Positions 7,300 through 14,393 of a DNA stretch of 64,000 nucleotides are shown one piece after another (the stretch's first letter is position 1; each line of letters starts with the position of its first letter). Made by a program: the position numbers and the translations under genes. Under the pieces are notes generated by a model. It searched no databases. It was not told where the DNA came from and worked only from the letters and a program-made list of their open reading frames with translations. Source of the stretch: a virus; the IMG/VR virus record IMGVR_UViG_3300044980_000010, positions 39,947-103,946 of that record, one strand, 5' to 3'.

Positions 7300-8376
7300 A
7301 TGGCACTCTTCGGCACAGCCGCTGCACCAAAGAAGCTGGACCTGACAAAACGAAATCCCATTCTCGACCCACTGCTCAAGAAGATGCAGGATCGCCTAGT
7401 AGGGCAAGGTAACGCCGCAGAGGTGCTGGTTGACATGGTGGCGACTCACCTGTCAGGTTTCGGTGCTCCCGGTAGGCCAGCAGGCAATGCGCTGCTCCTT
7501 GGGCCTACAGGCGCTGGCAAGACGCACGCCGTGGAGGTTCTGTGCGAGGGACTTGTAGGGGATGCAAAGGGTCTGATCAAAGTAGATTGTGCCGAGTTTC
7601 AACACTCGCACGAGATCGCCAAGCTGATAGGCTCGCCTCCCGGCTACCTAGGGCACCGCGAGACACCTCCTCTGTTGACTCAGGAGCGCATCAACGCGCT
7701 GCACAAAGAGGGCATGCCGTTATCTGTCATTCTCTTCGATGAGATCGAGAAGGCTTCGGACGCTCTGTGGCAGTTGCTGCTGGGCGTGCTCGACAAAGCC
7801 ACGCTGACTCTAGGTGACAACCGCGTGACTAACTTCGAGCACTGCATCATTCTGATGACCTCCAACCTTGGTGCTAAGGAGATGCACGCCAAGAAGTACG
7901 GCTTCAAACAGAGCGAAGAGATCGAAATCATCAACGATGAGAAGAACGAGGAGATCGCGCTCTCTGCCGCCAAGAAGCACTTCACGGCTGAGTTCATCAA
8001 CCGCCTCGATCACATCGTGACGTTCAATACGTTGACCAAGCCGCAGGTGGCTCAGGTTATGAAGATCGAACTGGACCTGATCCAGAAGATGTTCTGGGAC
8101 AAGGCGAAGTTCATCTACCAACTCACCCCTGCTGCGAAGTACACGATCTTGGAAGAGGGCTACAGCATCGAGTACGGCGCTCGCAATCTGAAGCGCGTCA
8201 TTGAGAAGCGCCTGCGGCTTCCGCTGGCTGGACTAGTGTCCTCTGGGCAGATTTCACCGGGAGCTACACTGGTCATCGACCAAGCCCACCCGAAGGACAA
8301 GCAGTTCGAGTTCATCTCGACCAAGCTGGCCGGGACGAACATCACATTCAAAGATGCCGAGGAGGCAATATTATGA
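7300..8376 (+). CDS. AAA+ ATPase of the ClpA/ClpB D2 type
   Basis: 358 aa from ATG 7300 (GGAGGC just upstream; the earlier frame start lies inside the previous gene). Walker A GPTGAGKT 68-75, pore/substrate region LIGSPPGYLGHRE 109-121, Walker B VILFDE 143-148, sensor 1 TSNLG 187-191, arginine finger in EFINRLD (R235) and sensor 2 YGARNLKRVI 291-300. LIGSPPGY and NRLD are the signature of the second ATPase domain of ClpA/ClpB (Hsp100). Only one AAA+ domain is present, without the N-domain, D1 or middle domain, so it would act as a single-ring unfoldase or remodeller. Confidence 0.9.
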   Translation: MALFGTAAAPKKLDLTKRNPILDPLLKKMQDRLVGQGNAAEVLVDMVATHLSGFGAPGRPAGNALLLGPTGAGKTHAVEVLCEGLVGDAKGLIKVDCAEFQHSHEIAKLIGSPPGYLGHRETPPLLTQERINALHKEGMPLSVILFDEIEKASDALWQLLLGVLDKATLTLGDNRVTNFEHCIILMTSNLGAKEMHAKKYGFKQSEEIEIINDEKNEEIALSAAKKHFTAEFINRLDHIVTFNTLTKPQVAQVMKIELDLIQKMFWDKAKFIYQLTPAAKYTILEEGYSIEYGARNLKRVIEKRLRLPLAGLVSSGQISPGATLVIDQAHPKDKQFEFISTKLAGTNITFKDAEEAIL

Positions 8377-8693
8377 AGAAAACAAAAGTAACCGTAAAGT
8401 CGCTGCGTGAGGAACTGAAGAACGTGCAAGAGAACTTCGACGTGTACCGCGAGAAGACTCGCGCTTACATCTTCGAGAACGCCAGTCTGGGAAACCGCCG
8501 TCGCCTGATGTCGATCACGCCTGCCAACGAAAAAGGCATGATCAACGGTATGACGATTCCAGAACTGGTCATGCTCGTCAACCTCAACGAAGGAACCGGA
8601 GAAGTGGTTCTGTTGGAGACTGAGAACAACAAGAAAGACCTCGTGGTCATAGCCAAGAAGAAAGGGCCGCGCACCCCGGTGGACCTCCTGTGA
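8373..8693 (+). CDS. Hypothetical protein with N-terminal coiled coil
   Basis: 106 aa overlapping the AAA+ gene by ATGA. The first ~35 residues (VKSLREELKNVQENFDVYRE) form a heptad-like helix; the rest looks beta rich. The coupling suggests it may work with the ATPase, for example as an adaptor, but this is inference only. Confidence 0.6.
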   Translation: MKKTKVTVKSLREELKNVQENFDVYREKTRAYIFENASLGNRRRLMSITPANEKGMINGMTIPELVMLVNLNEGTGEVVLLETENNKKDLVVIAKKKGPRTPVDLL

Positions 8694-9550
8694 TAATCGA
8701 CCCTCTCTTCAAAGGAACCGCCCTCAGCAACGAAGGGCTGGACAAGGCAGTGGGCATCGGGGAAGCCTTCACGAAGCTGCTGCAAGTGCTGGACGAAGTT
8801 TGTCCAAAGAGCCGCGAGTTCTCCATCGCTCGCACCAAACTGGAAGAGGCTTCGTTCTACGCAAAGAAATCTCTCACCAACTACGAAGGCAACCGCCAAC
8901 CGTTGCCAGAAGGGAACTCTAACGTGGGATTCACTATCGAGTTCTCATACAACGACGCGCCTTTCACGGCATCCAGCAATGACTCTCTCACCACAAACGG
9001 AGAGAGTCTGGATAACGTGGTATTCCAAGATCGCGCAGCAGCGGAGAAAGAAGCAACTCTGCAAGAACACCAGATGGGAATACGCTACAAATACTGGGTG
9101 GTGAGCACTGGCATTACAGTTGCGCCTAGCACTGGTCTTAAAGTTGTGCCTCGCACTGCGATCTACGACGCCATTACCAAAGAAGATCAGTACGCGCAGG
9201 GCTGGGCAAAGGGCAAGCGCAGCGTGGATGGCACCGTGCCGGACCACCTCGTATCTCGCCAGACAGGCCAGCCGTTCTCTTCCATGGAGTGGGTTATCTT
9301 CGCAGAGAAGTACCTCAACGAAGCAAAGACGGCCTACGCAAACTTCCTGCCTGACATGAACGTGGTCAACATCCGTCTCCTCAAGGCAGCATCACTGCTA
9401 GTCAGTGCATTGCAGTGTTCTGCCTCCCAACAGGATTTGGACAAGATCGCGGGTGTGTCGAGCACTGGGTTCCCCATTCAACATGGAGGACTCTCCGCAT
9501 TCAAACAGTACGCGAAAGACAATCCAGAGTTCGCAGGAGACCGAGCATGA
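8690..9550 (+). CDS. Protein with N-terminal Acb2/Tad1-like helical hairpin
   Basis: 286 aa. Residues ~11-60 (IGEAFTKLLQVLDEVCPKSR then REFSIARTKLEEASFYAKKS) match the pattern of the Acb2/Tad1 hairpin domain: two helices with a P-x-S-R-E...LEEA-x-x-x-A-K-K core. Known members bind cyclic oligonucleotides and so block CBASS or Thoeris anti-phage signalling. The ~220 remaining residues are an unrelated extension: a variable middle and a helical C-terminal part around MEWVIFAEKYLNEAKTAYAN. The domain match is by eye from remembered family features; function in this longer protein is inference. It overlaps both neighbours by 4 bases. Confidence 0.6.
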   Translation: MIIDPLFKGTALSNEGLDKAVGIGEAFTKLLQVLDEVCPKSREFSIARTKLEEASFYAKKSLTNYEGNRQPLPEGNSNVGFTIEFSYNDAPFTASSNDSLTTNGESLDNVVFQDRAAAEKEATLQEHQMGIRYKYWVVSTGITVAPSTGLKVVPRTAIYDAITKEDQYAQGWAKGKRSVDGTVPDHLVSRQTGQPFSSMEWVIFAEKYLNEAKTAYANFLPDMNVVNIRLLKAASLLVSALQCSASQQDLDKIAGVSSTGFPIQHGGLSAFKQYAKDNPEFAGDRA

Positions 9551-10377
9551 GCGACGGAATAAAGACCATAGCATTTGACGAAGCCAGCAACTTTGCTTGC
9601 ACCGCTGCCGAAGAAGTTCGCGGCAAGCTGGTAGTGGGTGAGCCGGAGCAGGAAGAACTGACCATGGAAGAGGATGTCGTCGATGACTTCCTAACTCTGG
9701 AGAGCGACGGAGAGAAGCTGGTACTGGAGGCCGGGGATCAGCAACTGGTCCTAGCCGATTCCGAGTTCCACTCCAAACGCGACATCCGTGAGTTTGCAGA
9801 CGACGTTCGCAACGTGCTCGAATCGCTGGCGTACTCAGTGACCGAGCGCCTACGTCAGCGCATCAGTGCCGAGCGCCGGGAAGAGCAGGCGAAGAACCTC
9901 AGATTCCTGAAGTTCATGCGAAACGTTTACAAAGCGTTAACGGAGAACTCCATTGCAGCAGCACAGAAGAAGGCCCAGTTCAAGTTCGACTTCTTGACCA
10001 AGGTTGCCTCCTCGGCTTTGACTTCGCTCCGGCAGGAGTTGGAAGGTCTGAAGAACGCGCTGGCATCCGAGCGGCAAGAAGTGCGGCGTCTGCTGAACGT
10101 CATCAGCGAGAACAAGCGACCAGCGATCTACCTGATTGCTGAGGAACCATTCATGGGAGTTCGTCAGCCGGGATGGGTTGTGATCGACGCCACATGGAAG
10201 CGCGGCCCAATGCACCTGAACGAGAGCGGTTACTTGGCGACCGCCTCAGAGGACTTCAAGCCAACGGTGTTCTACAAGGAAGAAGACGCCCTGAAAGCCA
10301 TCGAGGACACGCGGAACTTCAACAACGGTTCGCACACGTGGAGCAACAACGTGTACTTCGCCGTCCAGATGGTGTAG
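9547..10377 (+). CDS. Acidic/coiled-coil hypothetical protein, last gene of the + strand run
   Basis: 276 aa from ATG 9547 (overlap ATGA); the frame extends 44 codons upstream but only into the previous gene. Residues ~20-75 are acidic with beta-like repeats (LTLESDGEKLVLEAGDQQLV), 85-200 are a long charged helix with coiled-coil character, and the C-terminal 70 residues look globular. No family recognised. The gene is followed 36 bases later by a strong terminator hairpin. Confidence 0.6.
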   Translation: MSDGIKTIAFDEASNFACTAAEEVRGKLVVGEPEQEELTMEEDVVDDFLTLESDGEKLVLEAGDQQLVLADSEFHSKRDIREFADDVRNVLESLAYSVTERLRQRISAERREEQAKNLRFLKFMRNVYKALTENSIAAAQKKAQFKFDFLTKVASSALTSLRQELEGLKNALASERQEVRRLLNVISENKRPAIYLIAEEPFMGVRQPGWVVIDATWKRGPMHLNESGYLATASEDFKPTVFYKEEDALKAIEDTRNFNNGSHTWSNNVYFAVQMV

Positions 10378-10413
10378 TCAAGTTTTCTTGCAAATAAACT
10401 GGACAAAAAAAAT

Positions 10414-10449
10414 AGCCCCACCGATTCCCGAAAGGGAGTTGGTGGGGCT
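10414..10449. terminator. Bidirectional intrinsic terminator
   Basis: AGCCCCACC (10414-10422) pairs with GGTGGGGCT (10441-10449), and the stem continues inward through ATTCCC/GGGAGT to a GAAA tetraloop, giving about 16 base pairs. TTTTCTTATTT follows on the + strand and a run of As (10405-10412) precedes it, so both strands end in a U tract. It separates convergent genes ending at 10377 (+) and 10454 (-). Confidence 0.93.
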
Positions 10450-10453
10450 TTTC

Positions 10454-10804
10454 TTATTTCCGCATCATTTCTTTGTACCACTGTGGAGGCCACGTGCCGA
10501 AGTGTTCCTGCTTCCAGTCATACAACCATGAAGTGGGATCGTTGGCTTCTACGTAGCGGAACCAGTCGTGGTGATCCAGTCCTTGCCAAGTCTGATGGCC
10601 GTCGCGGTTCCACGAATAGACCTCGTTGTGGGCGCACTGCAAACGGTGTGGGAGAACCACGTCGAACTCTTCAGTGTGAAGAGCGATGTGGAGGGCTTGG
10701 CGGTGAGCACGGCGTACGCCACGGGCTGCAAGGGTCTTGTCGTACTGTGCTGAGTTGTTGCCGCAGATCGCGGCGAAGGGTTGGTGCTTGTAGCTTCTGC
10801 TCAT
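10454..10804 (-). CDS. Hypothetical protein, MSRSYKHxP type
   Basis: 116 aa with AAGGAG 5-10 bases before the ATG. Starts MSRSYKHQPFAAICG; rich in His, Trp and Tyr, ending in a WPPQWYKEMMRK tail. The MSRSYKHxP opening recurs in small phage proteins of unknown function (from memory). It lies downstream of the tRNA array and shares its transcription direction. Confidence 0.6.
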   Translation of the reverse strand: MSRSYKHQPFAAICGNNSAQYDKTLAARGVRRAHRQALHIALHTEEFDVVLPHRLQCAHNEVYSWNRDGHQTWQGLDHHDWFRYVEANDPTSWLYDWKQEHFGTWPPQWYKEMMRK

Positions 10805-10865
10805 GTGACTCCTTAGAAAATCTAAAGTGTCATTGTGAGCCTCCTGTTCTGTCTGCTACGCGAAC

Positions 10866-10892
10866 CTTTAATAACGATTCGCCTTATTAAAG
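10866..10892. repeat. 27-bp AT-rich palindrome after the tRNA array
   Basis: CTTTAATAA and TTATTAAAG form perfect 9-bp arms around a 9-base centre, starting two bases past the encoded CCA of tRNA-Met on the - strand. The arms are too AT rich for a normal terminator; an operator, a processing signal or a protein-binding site are alternatives. Confidence 0.6.
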
Positions 10893-10894
10893 TT

Positions 10895-10972
10895 TGGTTG
10901 CGGTGGAAGGATTTGAACCTCCGTGATCAGGTTATGGGCCTGCGCTGGAACCGGACTCCAGTCTACACCGCA
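10895..10972 (-). tRNA. tRNA-Met (CAT)
   Basis: Acceptor TGCGGTG/CACCGCA, T-arm GGAGG-TTCAAAT-CCTTC, anticodon arm CAGG-CCCATAA-CCTG with anticodon CAT, discriminator A and encoded CCA. Position 33 is C instead of the near-universal T. The 1-72 pair is formed (T-A), unlike bacterial initiators, though the ...CCCATAACC arm looks initiator-like. Last tRNA of the array. Confidence 0.88.
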
Positions 10973-10975
10973 TCA

Positions 10976-11053
10976 TGGTCAGGATGGCAGGATTTGAACC
11001 TGCGACCACTCGCATCCGAGGCGAGGACTCTGGCCAGACTGAGCTACATCCTG
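10976..11053 (-). tRNA. tRNA-Pro (CGG)
   Basis: Acceptor CAGGATG/CATCCTG, D-arm GCTC...GAGT, anticodon arm CTCGC-CTCGGAT-GCGAG (anticodon CGG), T-arm GCAGG-TTCAAAT-CCTGC, discriminator A and encoded CCA. All four stems are intact. Confidence 0.93.
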
Positions 11054-11068
11054 TTGTTGAAAAAAAAA

Positions 11069-11144
11069 TGGTAGGCATGGATGGGATCGAACCACCAACC
11101 AGTGGAATCAGAGTCCACCGTTCTGCCAGTTGAACTACATGCCT
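11069..11144 (-). tRNA. tRNA-Gln (CTG)
   Basis: Acceptor AGGCATG/CATGCCT, anticodon arm GTGGA-CTCTGAT-TCCAC (anticodon CTG), T-loop TTCGATC, discriminator A and encoded CCA. It follows tRNA-Phe in the same direction. Confidence 0.92.
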
Positions 11145-11145
11145 G

Positions 11146-11221
11146 TGGTGGGGATGGATGGAATCGAACCACCGACGCGCAGCTTTTCAGACTGCCGCTC
11201 TACCAACTGAGCTACATCCCC
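11146..11221 (-). tRNA. tRNA-Phe (GAA)
   Basis: Acceptor GGGGATG/CATCCCC, D-arm GCTC...GAGC, anticodon loop CTGAAAA (anticodon GAA), T-loop TTCGATT, discriminator A and encoded CCA. One base separates it from tRNA-Gln. Confidence 0.93.
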
Positions 11222-11228
11222 GTGTTGC

Positions 11229-11606
11229 TTAGGAAACTTCCTGTGCCGATGTGACGTTGCCTGCGGCAGTGCTGATGCTGTTGCCGGACGTTGCCAGCTT
11301 AACAGTAAGTGTTGCGTTCTGGCCGGAGCCACTGATGGCGGTGACCACGCCGATTGCTGTGACCTGATTCCCGACAGCACCGTAGGACTTTCCGTCGATG
11401 CTCACTGCAACGTGGTTTGCGTCCGCCTGATGTTCGTTGGTGTAGGCGTCGTTAGCTTGGATGTTGAAGGTGCTCGCATCGAACGGTGCCTGTACAGTGA
11501 CTGTTGCTTTCGATCCCGTGCCGGACACGGACGATACTCTTGCTGTGATGGAGACGCTATCATTGACAGCGACCGTGGAGCCGTTCTTGTTGATTCCTGT
11601 GCTCAT
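11229..11606 (-). CDS. Beta-rich small protein embedded in the tRNA array
   Basis: 125 aa with AAAGGATC before the ATG. Gly/Ser/Thr/Val-rich, alternating pattern (VSITARVSSVSGTGSKATVTV...VTAIGVVTAISGSGQNATLTV) with two related strand-turn-strand units, suggesting a small beta-sandwich. The same style is seen in the small proteins at 35800-36033 and 53637-53831, so a virion decoration role is possible. It sits between tRNA-Phe and tRNA-Trp on the same strand. Confidence 0.65.
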   Translation of the reverse strand: MSTGINKNGSTVAVNDSVSITARVSSVSGTGSKATVTVQAPFDASTFNIQANDAYTNEHQADANHVAVSIDGKSYGAVGNQVTAIGVVTAISGSGQNATLTVKLATSGNSISTAAGNVTSAQEVS

Positions 11607-11624
11607 GTGTTGATCCTTTCAAAA

Positions 11625-11698
11625 TGGCACCCGAGGTTGGACTTGAACCAACAACGCAGCGTTTTGGAGACGCGCAGTTTGCTTGAGCCTACTCGGGC
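11625..11698 (-). tRNA. tRNA-Trp (CCA)
   Basis: Acceptor GCCCGAG/CTCGGGT (G-T at 1-72), anticodon arm GCGT-CTCCAAA-ACGC (anticodon CCA), T-arm with TTCAAGT loop, discriminator G and encoded CCA. The D-arm is poor: the usual GG of the D-loop is not evident. Confidence 0.8.
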
Positions 11699-11708
11699 AA
11701 AACTTTTA

Positions 11709-11785
11709 TGGAGCGACCGGAGAGATTTGAACTCTCGACCTTCCCCATGGCAAGGGGACGCTCTACCAGACTGAGCTACGGTCGC
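11709..11785 (-). tRNA. tRNA-Gly (GCC)
   Basis: Acceptor GCGACCG/CGGTCGC, D-arm GCTC-AGTCTGGTA-GAGC, anticodon arm TCCCC-TTGCCAT-GGGGA (anticodon GCC), T-arm GAGAG-TTCAAAT-CTCTC, discriminator T and encoded CCA. Its 5' half closely resembles the 5' half of the permuted tRNA at 59799-59923. Confidence 0.93.
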
Positions 11786-11787
11786 GG

Positions 11788-11864
11788 GGTGACGTGTGGA
11801 AGTCGAATCCACCAGAACTGGGTTCACAAGCCAGTGCAACAGTTCCCAGAGTTGCCAACGTCAC
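11788..11864 (-). tRNA. tRNA-His (GTG)
   Basis: Acceptor GTGACGT/ACGTCAC with C73, D-arm GCAA...TTGC with GGG in the loop, anticodon arm CTGGC-TTGTGAA-CCCAG (anticodon GTG; innermost C-C mismatch), T-arm GTGGA-TTCGACT-TCCAC. C73 fits tRNA-His. CCA is not encoded. First tRNA of the array. Confidence 0.8.
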
Positions 11865-11988
11865 AGTTGGTGCGCCTGTCCGGCGCGAAGCGTCTCAAAA
11901 CGAGATTAAATAAGTCCTTTGTTTTCAACAAACCCTCATTGCGAGCGTTTGGTGGCGTTTTGGAGGGACTTTGGCTCCAAACAAGGAA

Positions 11989-12025
11989 AGCCCCATGCGG
12001 AGGCTAAACCTCTCTGCACGGGGCT
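11989..12025 (-). terminator. Hairpin terminator after the 12-kb minus-strand run
   Basis: AGCCCC (11989-11994) pairs with GGGGCT (12020-12025), with inner TGC/GCA and GGAGG/CCTCT pairs around a short loop. On the - strand it is followed by TTCCTTGTTTGG, a moderately U-rich tail. It lies 22 bases past the stop of the gene at 12048. Confidence 0.7.
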
Positions 12026-12047
12026 GGAATGTGGCCTAGCGTTAGGG

Positions 12048-12356
12048 TTATTCTATGGTGCCGATTGGGAATGGAGGCTCGTATTCCACATAAGTTGGAG
12101 CCACCCAAGCAAAGATGTCCTGACGGCCAGCATCACGGGCACTCTTGTTCCTGTAGATCGCGCCGGACGGGCTGACGGGTGCAGTCCTGACTTCCACACG
12201 CTTTACCACGGAACCTTTGACTATGATGAGATCGCAGCTTGCATCTGGCGAGACTGCACGGAACACTTCCCAGCCTCTCGCCATAAGATCGACACATGCA
12301 CGAAGTTCGCTCACTGCACCTGTCGTGCTTGTGTGTTTACGTTCTGGCATCTTCAT
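12048..12356 (-). CDS. PD-(D/E)XK nuclease-like protein
   Basis: 102 aa beginning MKMPERKHTSTTG; the longer frame upstream would overlap the neighbouring gene by 220 bases and is rejected. GAVSELRACVDLMARGWEVF, then SCDLII and VKRVEVRT, give the order E...D...(E-x-R) of a compact PD-(D/E)XK core, as in Holliday-junction resolvase-like and group I intron-associated nucleases. The last catalytic residue is Arg rather than Lys, so activity is uncertain. Confidence 0.6.
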   Translation of the reverse strand: MKMPERKHTSTTGAVSELRACVDLMARGWEVFRAVSPDASCDLIIVKGSVVKRVEVRTAPVSPSGAIYRNKSARDAGRQDIFAWVAPTYVEYEPPFPIGTIE

Positions 12357-12360
12357 TTGA

Positions 12361-13110
12361 TCACAGCCCTGTCTCTGTCTTGATGAACTGACGAGATACA
12401 AACCCTGCGACGTAGCCAATGATGAACCATCGGCGTTTAGAGCGCCTTGCCTCGGCCTTGACCGTGGCGATCTGCGCGGTGCATACCTTGGCGTCATCCA
12501 CAGCCTTCGCCTGAAGGCCCGTGATGAGCACGTCGCGGTCGGAGACCTGTTGGCCTTCTGCCGCAAGCAGGCTCTGTGCATTCTTCAGTTCTTCGGTCTC
12601 GGCGGTGAGTTGCTGCTGGAGCACTGGAGCCTTCTCCAGTTCTACCACTGTGGCAACCGCTCCGCTGTCCGGTAAAGTGACTTGTCCATTAGCCGAGGAC
12701 GCGCTCGCTTCGGGAACAAGCGTGTTCCAACGTTGCGTCAGTTCGGTGGGCGTCAGTGTTTTGTCCACCTGCTGTTGCTTGGAGAGCGCCGTCACCAGCG
12801 TAACCTGTAACTGTTGAAGCTGTGCATCACGCGCTTCGATCTTCGCGTTAAGCGCCGCCGTATCCGCGTCGTGCTGGGCAATCAACTTCGCGGTGGCATC
12901 GTTCTTCTCTTGCTGGACCTGTGCGACGATCTGGGCTTGCTGCGTCATAGCGCGGTCATGGTTAATCAGCAAGGTGTCTACCTTACCGAGGGCGAACCAC
13001 AGGATGAGACCAGCAAAGAACGTAAGAACCAGTCTCTCATGTGCTTTCAAATAAACGCTGATCGGGTGCAGCGAGGACACAATAGGTTGTGGTGTTGGCG
13101 TGGTGCTCAT
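12361..13110 (-). CDS. Membrane protein with long coiled coil (spanin-like candidate)
   Basis: 249 aa with AAAGGAG before the ATG. An N-terminal TM helix (about residues 26-43, LVLTFFAGLILWFAL) is followed by ~170 residues of Gln/Ala/Glu-rich coiled coil (QQAQIVAQVQQEKNDATAKL...) and a second hydrophobic segment near the C-terminus (WFIIGYVAGFVS). An i-spanin (Rz) has the N-terminal TM plus coiled coil, which would fit a lysis role in a diderm host; the second TM is atypical. Function is inference. Confidence 0.5.
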   Translation of the reverse strand: MSTTPTPQPIVSSLHPISVYLKAHERLVLTFFAGLILWFALGKVDTLLINHDRAMTQQAQIVAQVQQEKNDATAKLIAQHDADTAALNAKIEARDAQLQQLQVTLVTALSKQQQVDKTLTPTELTQRWNTLVPEASASSANGQVTLPDSGAVATVVELEKAPVLQQQLTAETEELKNAQSLLAAEGQQVSDRDVLITGLQAKAVDDAKVCTAQIATVKAEARRSKRRWFIIGYVAGFVSRQFIKTETGL

Positions 13111-13514
13111 TTGTTCTCCTTTACAAGTTCAAACATCAGTTCGACGGTTCGCGGATATTCAAAACCAATCTGCTCAAGTCTTCCCTTGCGAGCATTGCAG
13201 CTTTTGTCTCTGCTTCCCTCTTTCATTCCACAGCACGCTACTACGTTGTTCATTGTGTAGCCTTGGTGGTGATCGAGGCGATCTAGGTTGTATCCAAACT
13301 CCGACAATGGACCGGAGCAGTAGTAGCACACTGGGTGTTTCAACATGAAGAACTCGTAGTCCTCCATGGAGATTTCTAGCAGTCTTCCATCGCGTCTTGC
13401 TGCACGCTTCAGTTGTGCATACCTGCCGGGAAATGATCTGCGATACTTTGCAACTACGTCGGGATTTGCGTCCCTCCATTTCCTAGCGTAACTTGCTCCG
13501 AGTCCTTTGCCCAT
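13107..13514 (-). CDS. HNH endonuclease, paralogue of 4151-4615
   Basis: 135 aa. CYYCSGPLSEFGYNLDRLDH, YTMNNVVACC and SCNARKGRLEQIGFEYPRTV repeat the layout of the HNH protein at 4151-4615, including the shared ending. An extra segment of about eight residues (GMKEGSRDKS) lies between the last two Cys knuckles. The N-terminus is basic. The leader is AGGAGACTCAG before ATG. It overlaps the next gene by 4 bases. Confidence 0.85.
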   Translation of the reverse strand: MGKGLGASYARKWRDANPDVVAKYRRSFPGRYAQLKRAARRDGRLLEISMEDYEFFMLKHPVCYYCSGPLSEFGYNLDRLDHHQGYTMNNVVACCGMKEGSRDKSCNARKGRLEQIGFEYPRTVELMFELVKENK

Positions 13515-13523
13515 CTGAGTCTC

Positions 13524-14270
13524 CTAGTTGAATAAATCGAAAAAGCTGTGCGGTATTTTCTTAGGTTCCGGTTCTGTCTCACTCAGTGAGGCGTCACCTT
13601 TACCCACCGCGACGGCTGTGAGTTGTGTTGCGGTGAAGTTCACATCGAAGCTAGCACTAAGCCAGTTGTCGTCCTTTGGACCCCCGACCATGTACGTCGT
13701 GACCGCGATGATCCGTCCATCTTCTCCGTAGATAGCAGAGCCGCTGTCGCCGGGGATCACATGGATGGTGTAGTACACCAAGCCGTCCGCTTGATCCACT
13801 TCGCTGACATCTTGCACTGCAAACGACCTGTACCCTTCTTTGTACTGCGGAGGGTATGCACCACCACCAGAGCCGTAGAGGTAAACGTGCTCGAACGTCC
13901 CGGCTGGATGCGCTCCCGGCTGCAACGGTACGAAGTTGTGAAACTCCTGACCGTCCACGATGTAGATCACGTGGTCTCTACCGTCGATTGTTTTCGACAG
14001 CAGGTGGAACTTCTTCATAGAGAGATCGAGAGTGACCGTGGTGAGGTCAGACTCATTGCAGTGTGCTGCTGTGAGTAGAGCATGTGGTCCTACTGCTGTA
14101 GCTGTGCATTGTCCATCTGGAAACTTGATGCGGTGCTCTGCTCTCTGCTGGATCGTGATTGGGCGTTGAACTGCTACTGACTGAATGGGTCTGTGCTTAA
14201 CAGTGCCCACAACAAGGAGCGTAGCTGCTACAAAGAGCAGTGCGGTCCTGAGGAACTTCTTGAACTGCAT
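13524..14270 (-). CDS. Trypsin-like serine protease with signal anchor
   Basis: 248 aa from the ATG reading MQFKKFLRTA; the frame continues upstream but through the hairpin region. Residues 9-23 form an N-terminal hydrophobic helix (export signal or anchor). The chymotrypsin-fold triad is visible: H70 in LLTAAHC, D99 in DGRDHVIY (most likely candidate) and S176 in VIPGDSGSAIYG. Export would place it in the periplasm or outside. Trypsin-fold proteases are uncommon in phages; a role in envelope or virion processing is inference. Alternative: a recently acquired host-derived gene. Confidence 0.85.
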   Translation of the reverse strand: MQFKKFLRTALLFVAATLLVVGTVKHRPIQSVAVQRPITIQQRAEHRIKFPDGQCTATAVGPHALLTAAHCNESDLTTVTLDLSMKKFHLLSKTIDGRDHVIYIVDGQEFHNFVPLQPGAHPAGTFEHVYLYGSGGGAYPPQYKEGYRSFAVQDVSEVDQADGLVYYTIHVIPGDSGSAIYGEDGRIIAVTTYMVGGPKDDNWLSASFDVNFTATQLTAVAVGKGDASLSETEPEPKKIPHSFFDLFN

Positions 14271-14364
14271 GGTGTAACCCCGGAAGCCGCTCAGTCCAGA
14301 GCACAACGGCTTCGGCCACGTCCGCGTTAAGCGGCCCTCTGTTCGTGGTCTAACGAAAGTCAAA
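14271..14364. other. Short GC-rich intergenic region
   Basis: No gene. It contains an inverted repeat GAAGCCG/CGGCTTC (14283-14313 region) and CCGC/GCGG further on. I find no convincing -35/-10 pair for the protease gene. Confidence 0.5.
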
Positions 14365-14393
14365 GGCTCACCCGTCTCCGTCTGGGGTGAGCC
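14365..14393 (-). terminator. Intrinsic terminator after the dNMP kinase gene
   Basis: GGCTCACCC (14365-14373) and GGGTGAGCC (14385-14393) form a 9-bp stem with an 11-base loop. On the - strand it is followed by TTTGACTTTCGTT. It would end transcripts leaving the dNMP kinase gene and partly isolate the protease gene. Confidence 0.7.

Noticed and set aside
11918-11932. Promoter for the first tRNA array (TTGTTG...TAATCT)
   Set aside because: Both boxes match poorly, and the TTTGTT/AACAAA hairpin explains part of the pattern.
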